The notes beneath the pieces are model-generated. The model saw nothing but the letters and a program-made list of their open reading frames with translations, was not told the origin of the DNA and searched no databases. 64,000 bases of DNA, taken from the NCBI RefSeq assembly GCF_003206065.1, contig NZ_PZJQ01000004.1, positions 1,275,965 to 1,339,964 on the forward strand, read 5' to 3'. The stretch's first letter is position 1; every line of letters starts with the position of its first letter. The position numbers were made by a program, and so were the translations under genes. Of the stretch, positions 17,897-26,952 are shown piece after piece. This DNA is from Salinicola halimionae (GTDB lineage: Bacteria > Pseudomonadota > Gammaproteobacteria > Pseudomonadales > Halomonadaceae).

Positions 17897-18514
17897 ATGA
17901 TCGACACCACACGCGCCGACTGGCAATATCTCAGTGACTCTCCTTTGCTGACGCTGCTTCCCGGCTTCCTGTCGGGAGCGGAGGCAACGAGATTGCAGCA
18001 CGCGCTCGACAAAGAGATCGACTGGAGCTCTCCGTCCATTCGACTCTACGGGCGGTTGCATACGATTCCGCGCTCTCAGTGCTGGATGGGAGATAGCGAT
18101 GCCGGTTACCGCTACTCGGGACAAACGTTTCAGCCGCAGCCGTGGCATTCGCTGGTCCTCATGCTGCGAGACCGCGTGAAAGACGTGCTGCAGAGGTGCA
18201 ATCTACCGTTTACCGACTTCAACAGCGTATTACTTAACCACTACGCCAGCGGTGAGCAGCGCATGGGGTGGCACAGCGACGATGAGCCCGAGCTTGGTGA
18301 TCGACCCATCGTGGCATCGATCTCGCTGGGCAGCGAACGCCCGCTGCGCTTTCGAAGAAAGACGGGATCGGCCCGGTGCGCGTTCAACGTCTGGCTACCT
18401 CATGGCAGCCTGCTACTCATGGGCCCCGGTGCCCAGCAACATTGGCAGCATGCACTAGCCCCACGCGCAATCGAAGGTGGCCGAATCAATCTCACCTTTC
18501 GCCGGATCGTCTAG
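17897..18514 (+). CDS. alkB: AlkB-type Fe(II)/2-oxoglutarate dioxygenase
   Basis: Oxidative demethylase that repairs 1-methyladenine and 3-methylcytosine lesions. The iron ligands are H126 and D128 in MGWHSDDE and H185 in HWQHAL. The 2-oxoglutarate-binding arginines lie in GGRINLTFRRI, and the nucleotide-recognition lid has NHYASGEQRMGWHSD. It has 205 residues, close to the ALKBH2/3-like bacterial subgroup rather than to adaptive-response E. coli AlkB. It follows PAP2 by 10 nt, so it is probably read from the same transcript. It converges with gcvT. Confidence 0.9.
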   Translation: MIDTTRADWQYLSDSPLLTLLPGFLSGAEATRLQHALDKEIDWSSPSIRLYGRLHTIPRSQCWMGDSDAGYRYSGQTFQPQPWHSLVLMLRDRVKDVLQRCNLPFTDFNSVLLNHYASGEQRMGWHSDDEPELGDRPIVASISLGSERPLRFRRKTGSARCAFNVWLPHGSLLLMGPGAQQHWQHALAPRAIEGGRINLTFRRIV

Positions 18515-18617
18515 CAGACGACTCGTCGGATTTTCTGGCACTTGTCAATTTGAGCGGCATCTGTCCGATTGTCTGAAGATGTGGCTGCTGGGAAGGCCTT
18601 TTCTCTATGCCAAACGA

Positions 18618-18647
18618 AAAACGCCATCTCGAAAAAGAAGGCGTTTT
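18618..18647. terminator. Terminator between alkB and gcvT
   Basis: AAAACGCC and GGCGTTTT with a 14-nt A-rich loop, between convergent genes. The A/T ends give U-runs for both strands. Confidence 0.75.
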
Positions 18648-18665
18648 AAGATAACGGTATAAATA
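18648..18665 (-). repeat. 18-nt element, copy 2 (3' of gcvT)
   Basis: Identical to 1095-1112 and, like it, begins 18 nt after a stop codon (gcvT). Here it runs directly into the terminator hairpin. Confidence 0.6.
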
Positions 18666-18683
18666 TGGAATTTCAGGCAGTGT

Positions 18684-19796
18684 TCATCCGCGGTAGTAAT
18701 TCGCTGCCACGAACGGCATGGGGCTGATGACCATCGGCAGCCGCTTGCCGCGAACATCGGCATACAGCGTCGCGCCTTTCTCGGCGGAGTCGATGACAAC
18801 GTAAGCCATCGCAACAGGCGCTCCCACGCTGGGACCGAAACTGCCGGATGTGACGTGACCGACCTCGTGATCGTCTGCATCGAACAGCTTGGCTCCCTCT
18901 CTCACCGGCGCGCGGCCCTCGCCGATCAATCCCACCCGGCGACGGCGATGATCCTTCGCCTGCAACTGGTGAAGCACCATGTCGGCCCCAGGGAAGCCAG
19001 CTTCCCGCTCGCCGCCTACGCGACGCGGCTTGCCCACTGCCCAGGAGAGACTCGCTTCCACCGGCGTGGTGGTAGTGTCGATATCGTGACCGTAGAGGCA
19101 GAGCCCCGCTTCCAGCCGCAGCGAATCCCGTGCACCAAGGCCGATCGGCTCGACCTCCGGCTGCTCGAGAAACCAGCGCGCCAACGCTTCAGTCGCCTCG
19201 GACGGTGTCGAAATTTCGAAACCGTCTTCTCCGGTATATCCGCTACGACTCACCCATATTTCATGCCCCATCACCTCAAAGCGGGCGTGCTGCATGAACA
19301 CCAGTTCGCAAGCAGCCGGACAAAGGCGCTGCATGACATCCCGAGCTTGTGGGCCTTGCAGTGCCAGCAAGCCTCGATCCAGAACTTCGACATCATGTCC
19401 TGTCCCGAGGCCAGTGCGCATCAGCGCGATGTCTTGGTCCTTGCACGCCGCATTGACGACCACGTACAGCGACTCGCCATGGTTGACGATCATCAGGTCA
19501 TCCAGCACACCGCCTTCGCTATTGGTGAACAGCGCATAGCGCTGGCCACCTTCCACCAATCCGACGACGTCGGCTGTCACCAGGGTTTCCATCGCGACGG
19601 CGGGCGATGGCCCAGTCACTTTCACCTGGCCCATGTGAGAGACATCGAACAGACCACAAGCTCGACGCGTATGCTCATGCTCCTTCTTGACGCCCAGAGG
19701 GTACTGCACTGGCATGCTGTAGCCGGCGAACGGCACCATTTTCCCGCCAAGCTGCTGATGCAGCGCAAACAACGGTGTCTGTTTCATGTTGGACAT
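18684..19796 (-). CDS. gcvT: Glycine cleavage system T-protein (aminomethyltransferase)
   Basis: Transfers the methylene of the aminomethyl group held by H-protein to tetrahydrofolate and releases ammonia. The T-protein folate-binding core is present: FAGYSMPVQYPLGVKKEH, FDVSHMGQVKVTGP, SRSGYTGEDGFEI, LGARDSLRLEAGLCLYG, GHVTSGSFGPSVG. It has 370 residues from the ATG at 19796 (GGGAGA, 7-nt spacing). Unusually for a gcv locus, it is separated from gcvHP and lies 33 nt downstream of a glycine/alanine symporter gene on the opposite strand. Confidence 0.96.
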   Translation of the reverse strand: MSNMKQTPLFALHQQLGGKMVPFAGYSMPVQYPLGVKKEHEHTRRACGLFDVSHMGQVKVTGPSPAVAMETLVTADVVGLVEGGQRYALFTNSEGGVLDDLMIVNHGESLYVVVNAACKDQDIALMRTGLGTGHDVEVLDRGLLALQGPQARDVMQRLCPAACELVFMQHARFEVMGHEIWVSRSGYTGEDGFEISTPSEATEALARWFLEQPEVEPIGLGARDSLRLEAGLCLYGHDIDTTTTPVEASLSWAVGKPRRVGGEREAGFPGADMVLHQLQAKDHRRRRVGLIGEGRAPVREGAKLFDADDHEVGHVTSGSFGPSVGAPVAMAYVVIDSAEKGATLYADVRGKRLPMVISPMPFVAANYYRG

Positions 19797-19829
19797 CAAT
19801 GTCTCCCGTTAAGAGCAGATAGTAGAAAA

Positions 19830-21224
19830 TTACGCGTCTCGATCACGGTCTTCCAGCGCTTCACCCGGTAGCACGGTCTTACCGGCGAAGTGGTCGCGGG
19901 TCAGCTTGAATACAACCGGAGACAACAGTGCCAAGGCGATCAGATTGGGGATCGCCATCATCGCGTTGAAGGTATCTGCCACCAGCCAGATGAAATCCAG
20001 TTTTGCCATCGCCCCGATCGGCACTGCCAGCACGAATAGAATCCGGTAAAGCAGAATCGCCCGATCACCGAACAGATACTGAAAGCACTTTTCGCCGTAG
20101 AACGACCAGCCCAGAATCGTGGTAAAGGCAAATATCGACAACGCGATCGCCACGATGTGCTGACCGATACCGGGCAAGGCGCTGTCGAACGACAGCGAGG
20201 TCAGGCCCGCGCCGCTTTCGCCATCCAGCCAGTGCGTCGAGGTCAGAATCACCAGCGCAGTCATGGTGCAGACCACCAGCGTATCGATGAAGGTGCCCAG
20301 CATGGCGATCAACCCTTGGCGCACCGGATTGCGTGTCTGCGCTGCGGCATGGGCGATCGGCGCACTCCCCAAACCGGCTTCATTGGAGAAGATCCCCCGA
20401 GCGACACCGAAACGAATGGCCGCCGCAACCGCTGCGCCAGCAAAACCTCCACTGGCGGCAATGGGCTGAAACGCATGCTCGAAGATGGTCCCCAGAGCAC
20501 TACCGATCTGATCGGCGTTGATGATCAGGACGACCACACCTGCTGCGAAGTAGGCGACCGCCATCAGCGGCACCAGTTTGCCGGCGACGCTGGAGATACG
20601 CTTGATGCCGCCCAGGATGACGGCGCCCGCCAGCACCATGATGATCACGCCGGTCAGCCATGCCGGCACACCGAACGATGTGGTCAACGCATCGGCCACC
20701 GAGTTGGCTTGCACGGTATTGCCGATACCAAAAGCGGCGATGGCACCGAAGAACGCGAATAACCCGCCTAACCAGGCCCAGCGCTTGCCGAGGCCGTTAC
20801 GGATGTAATACATCGGCCCGCCGACGTGGTTTCCGCTGGAATCGGTCTGCCGGTAGCGCACGGCCAGCACGGCTTCCGCGAACTTGGTCGCCATACCCAC
20901 CAAGGCAGTCAACCACATCCAGAAAACCGCACCCGGCCCACCCAGGGCGATAGCCGTGGCTACACCGGCGATGTTGCCGGTACCTATGGTCGCCGAGAGC
21001 GCCGTCATCAGTGCGTTGAACGGTGATATCTCACCCTGGTCATGAGTGTCGGCATCGCTGCGGCGCCCACGCCATAATAAGCTAAAACCCAGCCCCAATT
21101 TGCGGATGGGCAGCAACCGGAGGCCCAACTGTAGATAGATACCGACTCCGAACAACAAAATCAGCATCAGCGGGCCCCAGACCACGCCATTGATGGCGCT
21201 AAATACAGCAGTCAGTGAATCCAT
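19830..21224 (-). CDS. Alanine/glycine:cation symporter (AGCS family)
   Basis: Sodium-coupled inner-membrane amino-acid importer with about ten to eleven membrane segments. The family signatures GGPGAVFWMWLTALVGMATKF, GGPMYYIRNGLG and FSNEAGLGSAPIAHAAA are present. It has 464 residues. The ATG at 21224 (MDSLTAVF) is preceded by GGAG with 6-nt spacing; the upstream ATG at 21236 lacks a site. Co-transcription with gcvT (33-nt spacing) argues that glycine is the physiological substrate, feeding the cleavage system. The leader is long, and direct repeats lie just upstream. Confidence 0.92.
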   Translation of the reverse strand: MDSLTAVFSAINGVVWGPLMLILLFGVGIYLQLGLRLLPIRKLGLGFSLLWRGRRSDADTHDQGEISPFNALMTALSATIGTGNIAGVATAIALGGPGAVFWMWLTALVGMATKFAEAVLAVRYRQTDSSGNHVGGPMYYIRNGLGKRWAWLGGLFAFFGAIAAFGIGNTVQANSVADALTTSFGVPAWLTGVIIMVLAGAVILGGIKRISSVAGKLVPLMAVAYFAAGVVVLIINADQIGSALGTIFEHAFQPIAASGGFAGAAVAAAIRFGVARGIFSNEAGLGSAPIAHAAAQTRNPVRQGLIAMLGTFIDTLVVCTMTALVILTSTHWLDGESGAGLTSLSFDSALPGIGQHIVAIALSIFAFTTILGWSFYGEKCFQYLFGDRAILLYRILFVLAVPIGAMAKLDFIWLVADTFNAMMAIPNLIALALLSPVVFKLTRDHFAGKTVLPGEALEDRDRDA

Positions 21225-21241
21225 GGCGAACTCCATTGGCA

Positions 21242-21271
21242 CGTTATTGTGTATTGGTAACGCTATTGTGT
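21242..21271. promoter_or_regulatory. Direct repeats upstream of agcS
   Basis: CGTTATTGTGT at 21242-21252 and CGCTATTGTGT at 21261-21271, 19 bp apart (about two helix turns), ending 18 nt before the agcS start codon. Possible operator; the binding protein is unknown. Confidence 0.45.
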
Positions 21272-21510
21272 GTCGATCACATTAGAGCGTCTTGCGAACC
21301 GGCAGGTGAATTTCTTTCCATCCGGGTCGATCTTCTGAAGTAAAGCGTCGCAACAATAGAGGATTCGACTGTCTGCCTACAATTATCCCATGGCATCCAC
21401 CTGGCAAGATGGCTCATGGGCCTGTCCGACGATCGCTCGCATTGAGTCGGGTGGCGGGTACGTCAGGTCGTATGGTCCGTACTCAAGGCACCATAGCGAA
21501 AAGCATCTTT

Positions 21511-21526
21511 GTTTCCAATAAGAAAC
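21511..21526 (-). promoter_or_regulatory. Palindromic operator candidate, agcS side
   Basis: Reads GTTTCTTATTGGAAAC on the minus strand. It matches the gcvH-proximal site in 15 of 16 positions and in the same orientation relative to the gene it faces. It lies about 290 bp before the agcS start. Confidence 0.55.
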
Positions 21527-21798
21527 ACCGGCTTCCCGATGCGGGGTCGGTTGACGTCGGCGTTTTTTTCACCCTACCCGATGTCGGGATAGACAAGAAT
21601 GGAGCCCTACGACTCTACGCAAGTGACGCCGTGACACGCTCGAGGTGGAGTTAGTCGTCGCAGGACTGGACGTTTTTGGGATCTAGGCCCAACCTAGAAG
21701 CGCGATTCGCGAGAAGCTGCGATGGAAGCACGTGAGACTATGCCATTCGATCCCGCATTGAGGCATAATGCTCGCCAAAATCCCCCGTATCGAAAATT

Positions 21799-21814
21799 GT
21801 TTCTTATAGGAAAC
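21799..21814 (+). promoter_or_regulatory. Palindromic operator candidate overlapping the gcvH ribosome site
   Basis: GTTTCTTATAGGAAAC. Its right arm contains the AGGAAA ribosome-binding sequence of gcvH, 4 nt before the ATG. It could act as a repressor operator or as a hairpin that masks the ribosome site. Confidence 0.55.
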
Positions 21815-21817
21815 CTC

Positions 21818-22222
21818 ATGAGCGAAATTCCTAATAACCTGCTCTATACCGACAGCCATGAATGGGTGCTGGACAACGGCGACGGTACCGTGACCGTCGG
21901 CATTACCGACCATGCCCAGGAAGCACTGGGTGATGTCGTTTTCGTCGAACTGCCGGAAGCAGGCCGAGAACTGGATGCTGGCGACGAGTTCGGCGTTATC
22001 GAGTCGGTCAAGGCGGCGTCCGATCTCTTCTCTCCGCTGGCCGGCGAAATCGTCGAAGTCAACGAGGCGCTGGAAGATAGTCCCGAGACGGTGAACGACT
22101 CTCCCTACAGCGACGGCTGGATTCTCAAGCTGCAGCTGGCCGATCAGGGCGATCTTGAATCACTGATGTCGGCCGAAGCCTACAGCGACCTGGTCGCGGC
22201 CGAGGAAGATCAAGACAGCTGA
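21818..22222 (+). CDS. gcvH: Glycine cleavage system H-protein
   Basis: Lipoyl carrier that shuttles the aminomethyl intermediate between P-, T- and L-proteins. The lipoylated lysine is K65 in FGVIESVKAASDL, the same position as in E. coli. It has 134 residues with the hammerhead fold strands GTVTVGITDHAQEALGDVVF. The ATG at 21818 was chosen (AGGAAA site, MSEIPNNLLY); the upstream in-frame ATGs are in the palindromic control region. Upstream of gcvP by 105 nt in the same direction, it forms gcvHP. Confidence 0.96.
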   Translation: MSEIPNNLLYTDSHEWVLDNGDGTVTVGITDHAQEALGDVVFVELPEAGRELDAGDEFGVIESVKAASDLFSPLAGEIVEVNEALEDSPETVNDSPYSDGWILKLQLADQGDLESLMSAEAYSDLVAAEEDQDS

Positions 22223-22327
22223 TCGCCGGTCTTTCTCGCCACCTGCTGGCCTGACCGTTCGGTGCCTCTCCACCGGACGGTCGCGTCCCTTTCCTAGCAA
22301 TCTCTTGCCAACCTCGCCGGATAGATT

Positions 22328-25225
22328 ATGCCCACCGAAACTCGCCCATTGACCGAACTGGCCAACCACGCCGATTTTCTTCAGCGTCACAATGGCCCGA
22401 CCCGACACGATGTCGCCGAGATGCTCAAGGCTCTCGATATGACGTCGATGACGACGCTGATCGATCGAACCATTCCCCAGGGGATTCGTCTCGATGGCGA
22501 GTTGGCACTGGACGGCCCTCGAGGCGAGTCGGAAGCGCTGGACTATCTGCGGGGTCTGGCGCGGCAGAACAAGGTATTCAAGAGCTACATCGGACAGGGG
22601 TATTACCCTACTCACCTACCGGCGGTGATTCAGCGCAACGTGCTGGAAAATCCGGGCTGGTATACCGCCTATACGCCGTATCAGCCGGAAATTGCCCAGG
22701 GTCGACTGGAAGGACTGCTCAATTTTCAGCAGATGGTGATGGATCTGACCGGTATGGCGATCGCCAACGCTTCGCTGCTCGACGAGGCAACAGCGGCAGC
22801 CGAAGCGATGGCACTGTGTCGGCGCTCGAACAAGAAGCAGAAGAGCCAGCGTTTCTTCGTCGCCGATGACGTCCTCCCGCAGACGTTGGACGTATTGCGC
22901 ACCCGTGCCGCCTACCTGGGATTCGAGCTGGTCGTCGCACCCGCAGCTCGGTTGGCCGATGAAGAGGTCTTCGGGGCCCTACTGCAGTATCCCGGCGTCG
23001 ACGGTGATATCGGAGATCTCGAGAATCTGGTCACCACGGCACGCTCGCGCCAGATCATGACCTGCGTGGCGGCGGATCTGATGAGTCTGGTCATGCTCAA
23101 GGAACCTGGCGCCATGGGTGTCGACATCGTGCTGGGCAATTCTCAGCGCTTTGGCGTGCCGATGGGGTACGGCGGTCCTCACGCTGCCTTTTTCGCTACC
23201 AGTGAGTCACTCAAGCGTTCACTGCCGGGGCGTGTCATCGGCGTTTCCAAGGACAGCCGTGGTCGACCTGCCCTGCGCATGGCCATGCAGACGCGCGAAC
23301 AACATATTCGCCGCGAAAAGGCGACATCCAATATCTGTACCGCCCAGGCATTGCTGGCGAACATCGCCGGTTTCTATGCCGTCTACCACGGTGCCGAAGG
23401 CCTTCGGACCATCGCCGGGCGCATCCATCGCCTGACAACGCTTCTGGCGGCAGGCCTGGTGCAGCATGGCATCACGCTCAAGCACGACAGCTGGTTCGAC
23501 ACCCTGACATTGACCGGCGTCGACAGCCATCGTATTCAGGGCCGAGCCTTGACCCGCGAGCTCAATCTTCGCTATCCCGTGGATGGTGAAGTCGGCGTGA
23601 GTCTCAACGAAACCACGACGGCGGCCGACCTGGCGGTACTTTTCGATGTACTGATCGGCGAGGAGCATGGCCTATCGGTGAGCGAACTGGACCGCGAAGC
23701 CGTCGAACAGGGTTCCAGCGGTATCCCCGTCGCCTACCGTCGCGACAGCGAGTTTCTTCAGCATCCCAATTTCCAGCGCTTCCGCAGTGAAACCGAAATG
23801 CTGCGCTACCTCAAGCGCCTGGAAAACCGCGATCTGTCGCTCACCCACGCGATGATTCCGCTGGGGTCGTGCACCATGAAACTGAATGCCACCAGCGAGA
23901 TGATCCCGATCACCTGGCCGGAATTCGCCAATATTCACCCATTTGCACCAAATGATCAGACGTCCGGCTATCGTCAGATGATCACCGAGCTCAGCGACTT
24001 CTTGATCGAAATTACCGGCTACGACGATATCTCGATGCAGCCAAATTCCGGTGCCCAGGGCGAGTATGCGGGACTGGTCGCCATTCGTCGCTACCAGGCC
24101 GCGGTCGGCGAAGGACATCGTGATATCTGCCTGATACCCAGCTCGGCCCATGGCACCAACCCGGCCTCTGCCGCCATGGCGCAGATGAAGGTCGTCGTCG
24201 TGGAATGCGATCGAGACGGCAATATCGACATGGCCGATCTTGAGACCAAGGCCACCAAGCACTGTGACAGTCTCTCGGCGATCATGTTGACCTATCCCTC
24301 GACTCATGGCGTCTTCGAGGAAAACATCCGCCAAGCCTGCAAGCTCGTTCACGACAATGGCGGACAAGTCTACATCGACGGTGCCAACATGAATGCGCAG
24401 GTCGGTCTATGTCGCCCCGGCGATTACGGCGGCGACGTCTCGCATCTCAACCTGCACAAGACGTTCTGCATCCCGCATGGCGGCGGCGGGCCAGGAATGG
24501 GGCCGATCGGCGTGAAGGCACATCTCGCACCCCACCTGCCCAATCACGTCGTGACGCCGCAGGAGGGCATCGACAAGAACTCCGGCGCCGTCTCGGCTGC
24601 CGCCTTCGGCAGCGCCTCGATCCTGCCGATCTCGTGGGCCTACATCAAGATGATGGGCGCTCGCGGGCTCCGTGAAGCCACCGAGCTGGCCATACTCAAT
24701 GCGAATTACATTGCCAAGCGGCTCGAGGCGCACTATCCCGTGCTCTATCAAGCCGCCAATGGCACGGTTGCCCATGAGTGCATTCTCGACATCCGCCCTC
24801 TCAAGACGGCTTCAGGGATCAGTGAAGAAGACATCGCCAAGCGTTTGATGGATTACGGCTTCCACGCCCCGACGATGTCTTTCCCGGTCGCCGGCACCCT
24901 GATGGTCGAGCCCACCGAGTCCGAGTCACGCTACGAAATCGATCGCTTCTGCGACGCCATGATCGCCATTCGTGAAGAAATTGCACGTGTCGAATCCGGC
25001 GAATGGTCGAAGGATTCGAACCCGCTGGTGCTGGCGCCCCATACCATGGCGGATGTAACGGAAGAGACTTGGGAGCGCCCCTACTCGCGTGAGCGAGCCG
25101 CCTTCCCGACAGAAGCCGTGCGTGACGCCAAGTATTGGCCAGCGGTCAACCGTGTAGACAATGTCTTCGGCGATCGTAATCTGATCTGCAGCTGCCCGCC
25201 GATCGATGCCTACCGGGATGCCTAG
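22328..25225 (+). CDS. gcvP: Glycine dehydrogenase (decarboxylating), P-protein
   Basis: PLP-dependent decarboxylation of glycine with transfer of the aminomethyl group to lipoyl-H-protein. It is the long, single-chain P-protein (965 residues; E. coli 957). The Schiff-base lysine is K711 in [18 protein letters not shown]. The N-terminal half carries [16 protein letters not shown] and [16 protein letters not shown], and the C-terminal half [14 protein letters not shown]. The ribosome site is weak (GGATAG). It is followed by a strong terminator. The pyridoxal enzyme is clear. Confidence 0.97.
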   Translation: MPTETRPLTELANHADFLQRHNGPTRHDVAEMLKALDMTSMTTLIDRTIPQGIRLDGELALDGPRGESEALDYLRGLARQNKVFKSYIGQGYYPTHLPAVIQRNVLENPGWYTAYTPYQPEIAQGRLEGLLNFQQMVMDLTGMAIANASLLDEATAAAEAMALCRRSNKKQKSQRFFVADDVLPQTLDVLRTRAAYLGFELVVAPAARLADEEVFGALLQYPGVDGDIGDLENLVTTARSRQIMTCVAADLMSLVMLKEPGAMGVDIVLGNSQRFGVPMGYGGPHAAFFATSESLKRSLPGRVIGVSKDSRGRPALRMAMQTREQHIRREKATSNICTAQALLANIAGFYAVYHGAEGLRTIAGRIHRLTTLLAAGLVQHGITLKHDSWFDTLTLTGVDSHRIQGRALTRELNLRYPVDGEVGVSLNETTTAADLAVLFDVLIGEEHGLSVSELDREAVEQGSSGIPVAYRRDSEFLQHPNFQRFRSETEMLRYLKRLENRDLSLTHAMIPLGSCTMKLNATSEMIPITWPEFANIHPFAPNDQTSGYRQMITELSDFLIEITGYDDISMQPNSGAQGEYAGLVAIRRYQAAVGEGHRDICLIPSSAHGTNPASAAMAQMKVVVVECDRDGNIDMADLETKATKHCDSLSAIMLTYPSTHGVFEENIRQACKLVHDNGGQVYIDGANMNAQVGLCRPGDYGGDVSHLNLHKTFCIPHGGGGPGMGPIGVKAHLAPHLPNHVVTPQEGIDKNSGAVSAAAFGSASILPISWAYIKMMGARGLREATELAILNANYIAKRLEAHYPVLYQAANGTVAHECILDIRPLKTASGISEEDIAKRLMDYGFHAPTMSFPVAGTLMVEPTESESRYEIDRFCDAMIAIREEIARVESGEWSKDSNPLVLAPHTMADVTEETWERPYSRERAAFPTEAVRDAKYWPAVNRVDNVFGDRNLICSCPPIDAYRDA

Positions 25226-25259
25226 CAAGTCATTATCGAAACCGCAGTAGCCAGAACCA

Positions 25260-25286
25260 AAACGGCCGCTCATGGAGCGGCCGTTT
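25260..25286 (+). terminator. Rho-independent terminator of gcvHP
   Basis: 12-bp perfect stem (AAACGGCCGCTC) with an ATG loop and a following TTTG. It lies 35 nt after the gcvP stop. Confidence 0.85.
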
Positions 25287-25378
25287 GTCGTTGAATATCT
25301 CATGCCCCACCGAAATCTCGTCCCCGCACTGAAGACAAGCAGCGAACGAATAAGTTGAACGGATATCGGGTGTCAGGG

Positions 25379-26293
25379 CTATTCCAGCGTGGGGAGCTCG
25401 CTGTATCCATAAAGGGCATTGAGACGCTGCTGGCGAAAGGATGACAACAACTGACGGTAGCGCTTGGGCAATTCCACATCCGTACGCGACACCAAGTGCA
25501 GTGTTTCGTAGACCGGCTGCGCCAGCGGCATCTCCTTGACCTGACGTTGCCATGGCGACGTCTCCAGAACCGGTCGCGATACCACCGTGAATCCCAGCCC
25601 TCGGGCCACCGCATCCAGAACCTGACCCACTTCGTTGGTGAATCCCTGTCGCGGGAAATGGCTCATGCTGCGAAACTCGTTGCCGAAGTTGCTTCGCAAC
25701 AGCAGACCCGCATTGGTATTGCCGTCGTTGTAGTTGACGAAACCCAACGCCAGCAGCTCGCTCAGCGTGGTGCCGGTAAAATCGGCCGGTACGACCAGGC
25801 ACAACGGCTCTTGATGCCAGGCCTCGAAACTCAAATCGGGCTGCTTGCCGACCTCGGTGACGATGCCCACGTCATAGCGCCCTGCCATCACGTCCTGAGC
25901 GATCTCATGATCGAAAGCGAAACTATAGTTGACCGTCAGCCCCGGATGCATCTGCTGATAGCCCAGCAAAAAAGGATAGAACATCAGTCCTACGCTGCCA
26001 GGCGATGCGATACGACACTCGCCACTGTCGGGCGAGTCGTCATCCAGCGAGCGGCGAAAATGCTCATGCTCGGCAAATAGCTTGACCGCGTAGTCATAAG
26101 CCCGACGGCCAGCATCCGTCAGCGAAAATCGGCGACCATGACGATTGAGCAGAGATCGGCCGAGATACTCTTCCAGCTTGCGCACATGCTGACTGACCCC
26201 GGGCTGCGTCATGTCGAGCTTGCCCGCCGTCTGAGTAAAGCTCCCCGTTTCGACGAGCATCATGTAAGTACGGAAATACTGAGCGTTGAACAT
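25379..26293 (-). CDS. LysR-family transcriptional regulator
   Basis: DNA-binding regulator. The N-terminal winged helix (YFRTYMMLVETGSFTQTAGKL, QPGVSQHVRKLEEYLGRSLL) is followed by a substrate-binding domain with VNYSFAFDHEIAQDVMAGRYD. It has 304 residues from the ATG at 26293; a GTG five codons upstream is possible. There is no adjacent divergent target gene: the upstream neighbour yfcL-like starts 340 bp away in the other direction. The ligand is therefore unknown. The gene converges with gcvHP, so a role in glycine control is only a guess from position. Confidence 0.9.
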   Translation of the reverse strand: MFNAQYFRTYMMLVETGSFTQTAGKLDMTQPGVSQHVRKLEEYLGRSLLNRHGRRFSLTDAGRRAYDYAVKLFAEHEHFRRSLDDDSPDSGECRIASPGSVGLMFYPFLLGYQQMHPGLTVNYSFAFDHEIAQDVMAGRYDVGIVTEVGKQPDLSFEAWHQEPLCLVVPADFTGTTLSELLALGFVNYNDGNTNAGLLLRSNFGNEFRSMSHFPRQGFTNEVGQVLDAVARGLGFTVVSRPVLETSPWQRQVKEMPLAQPVYETLHLVSRTDVELPKRYRQLLSSFRQQRLNALYGYSELPTLE

Positions 26294-26631
26294 GGAAACG
26301 CAGATCACTCACACTGTTCGGCTGGTAAAGCGTCTCGAAATAGCCAACCTTGCATGCGGCACTTCGATAACGCCTCGTTGTCGCCCATAGGCGTTCTAAT
26401 CATAACAGTTTATGGACATTGCCGCATTGCCACTACGGTAGAAAATCGTTCGGAAACCGTGGTAGGAGACGCAAACAAGGCCTGATCGGTCGAGCGCAAC
26501 GCCGCGGTTTCTGAACCGAGCACGAAACTTGGAAACGCCGTTCACGGCTTCCTATAGCTGCGGCTCTGCTCTGCGGCGAGCTACCTCGCATGTTAGCATT
26601 GACCCACTTTCAACCAGGATTGAAGAACCCT
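26294..26631. other. Intergenic region upstream of LysR and yfcL-like genes
   Basis: About 340 bp between divergent genes, presumably with both promoters. No operator, terminator or RNA gene recognised. Confidence 0.45.
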
Positions 26632-26919
26632 ATGTCTGATCCCTTCGCGCAGCGCGCCAAGGCCGTGCAGCAAACGCTACTTGTCATGGAAGAGAACGCC
26701 GATGATGGTGAACTTTTTGCTCTCGGCTACATGATCCCGCAAATCGGTCTGGTTCAGGAAATGGCCGACTACGACCCTGCCGATGTCGACGCCTATGATT
26801 TCGACGCGACTTACTGGCAATGGCTGGAAAGCACTTTCGCTCAGGACAACATGAGCCAAGCCGATCGCGAACAGATTGCCGCTCTATGGCAGACCGCCGC
26901 CGCACGCGCCGAGCACTAA
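26632..26919 (+). CDS. YfcL-family protein
   Basis: 95 residues, soluble and acidic. The pattern ENADDGELFALGYMIPQIGLV ... MSQADREQIAALWQTA corresponds closely to E. coli YfcL (ASDDELFASGYLRGHLTL ... LSPRDQALVTDMW). Function is unknown in any organism to my knowledge. The start MSDPF was chosen over the in-frame ATG at 26590, because the shorter protein matches the family length (92). It is followed 33 nt later by ppnN in the same direction, so both are probably co-transcribed. Confidence 0.75.
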   Translation: MSDPFAQRAKAVQQTLLVMEENADDGELFALGYMIPQIGLVQEMADYDPADVDAYDFDATYWQWLESTFAQDNMSQADREQIAALWQTAAARAEH

Positions 26920-26952
26920 TTTACGATTTTCATTGCCATGAGGATGCCGTCC

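Larger units (their letters stand above)
21225..21817. other. Divergent agcS-gcvT / gcvHP control region
   Basis: About 590 bp between the two glycine units. It contains two related 16-bp palindromes and a pair of CG(T/C)TATTGTGT direct repeats (listed separately). Neither strand shows the conserved glycine-riboswitch core, so control is probably by a DNA-binding protein. Reading frames inside have no recognisable product. Confidence 0.6.

Noticed and set aside
18515-18600. 19-bp repeats after alkB
   Set aside because: Three segments can be lined up with 8-11 of 19 matches, too weak to separate from chance.
18855-19871. 338-codon plus-strand frame opposite gcvT
   Set aside because: Shadow of gcvT; composition and lack of ribosome site exclude a real gene.
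21225-21817. Glycine riboswitch upstream of agcS-gcvT or gcvHP
   Set aside because: Such leaders often carry one, but I could not find the conserved tandem aptamer core on either strand; two palindromes are a better explanation.
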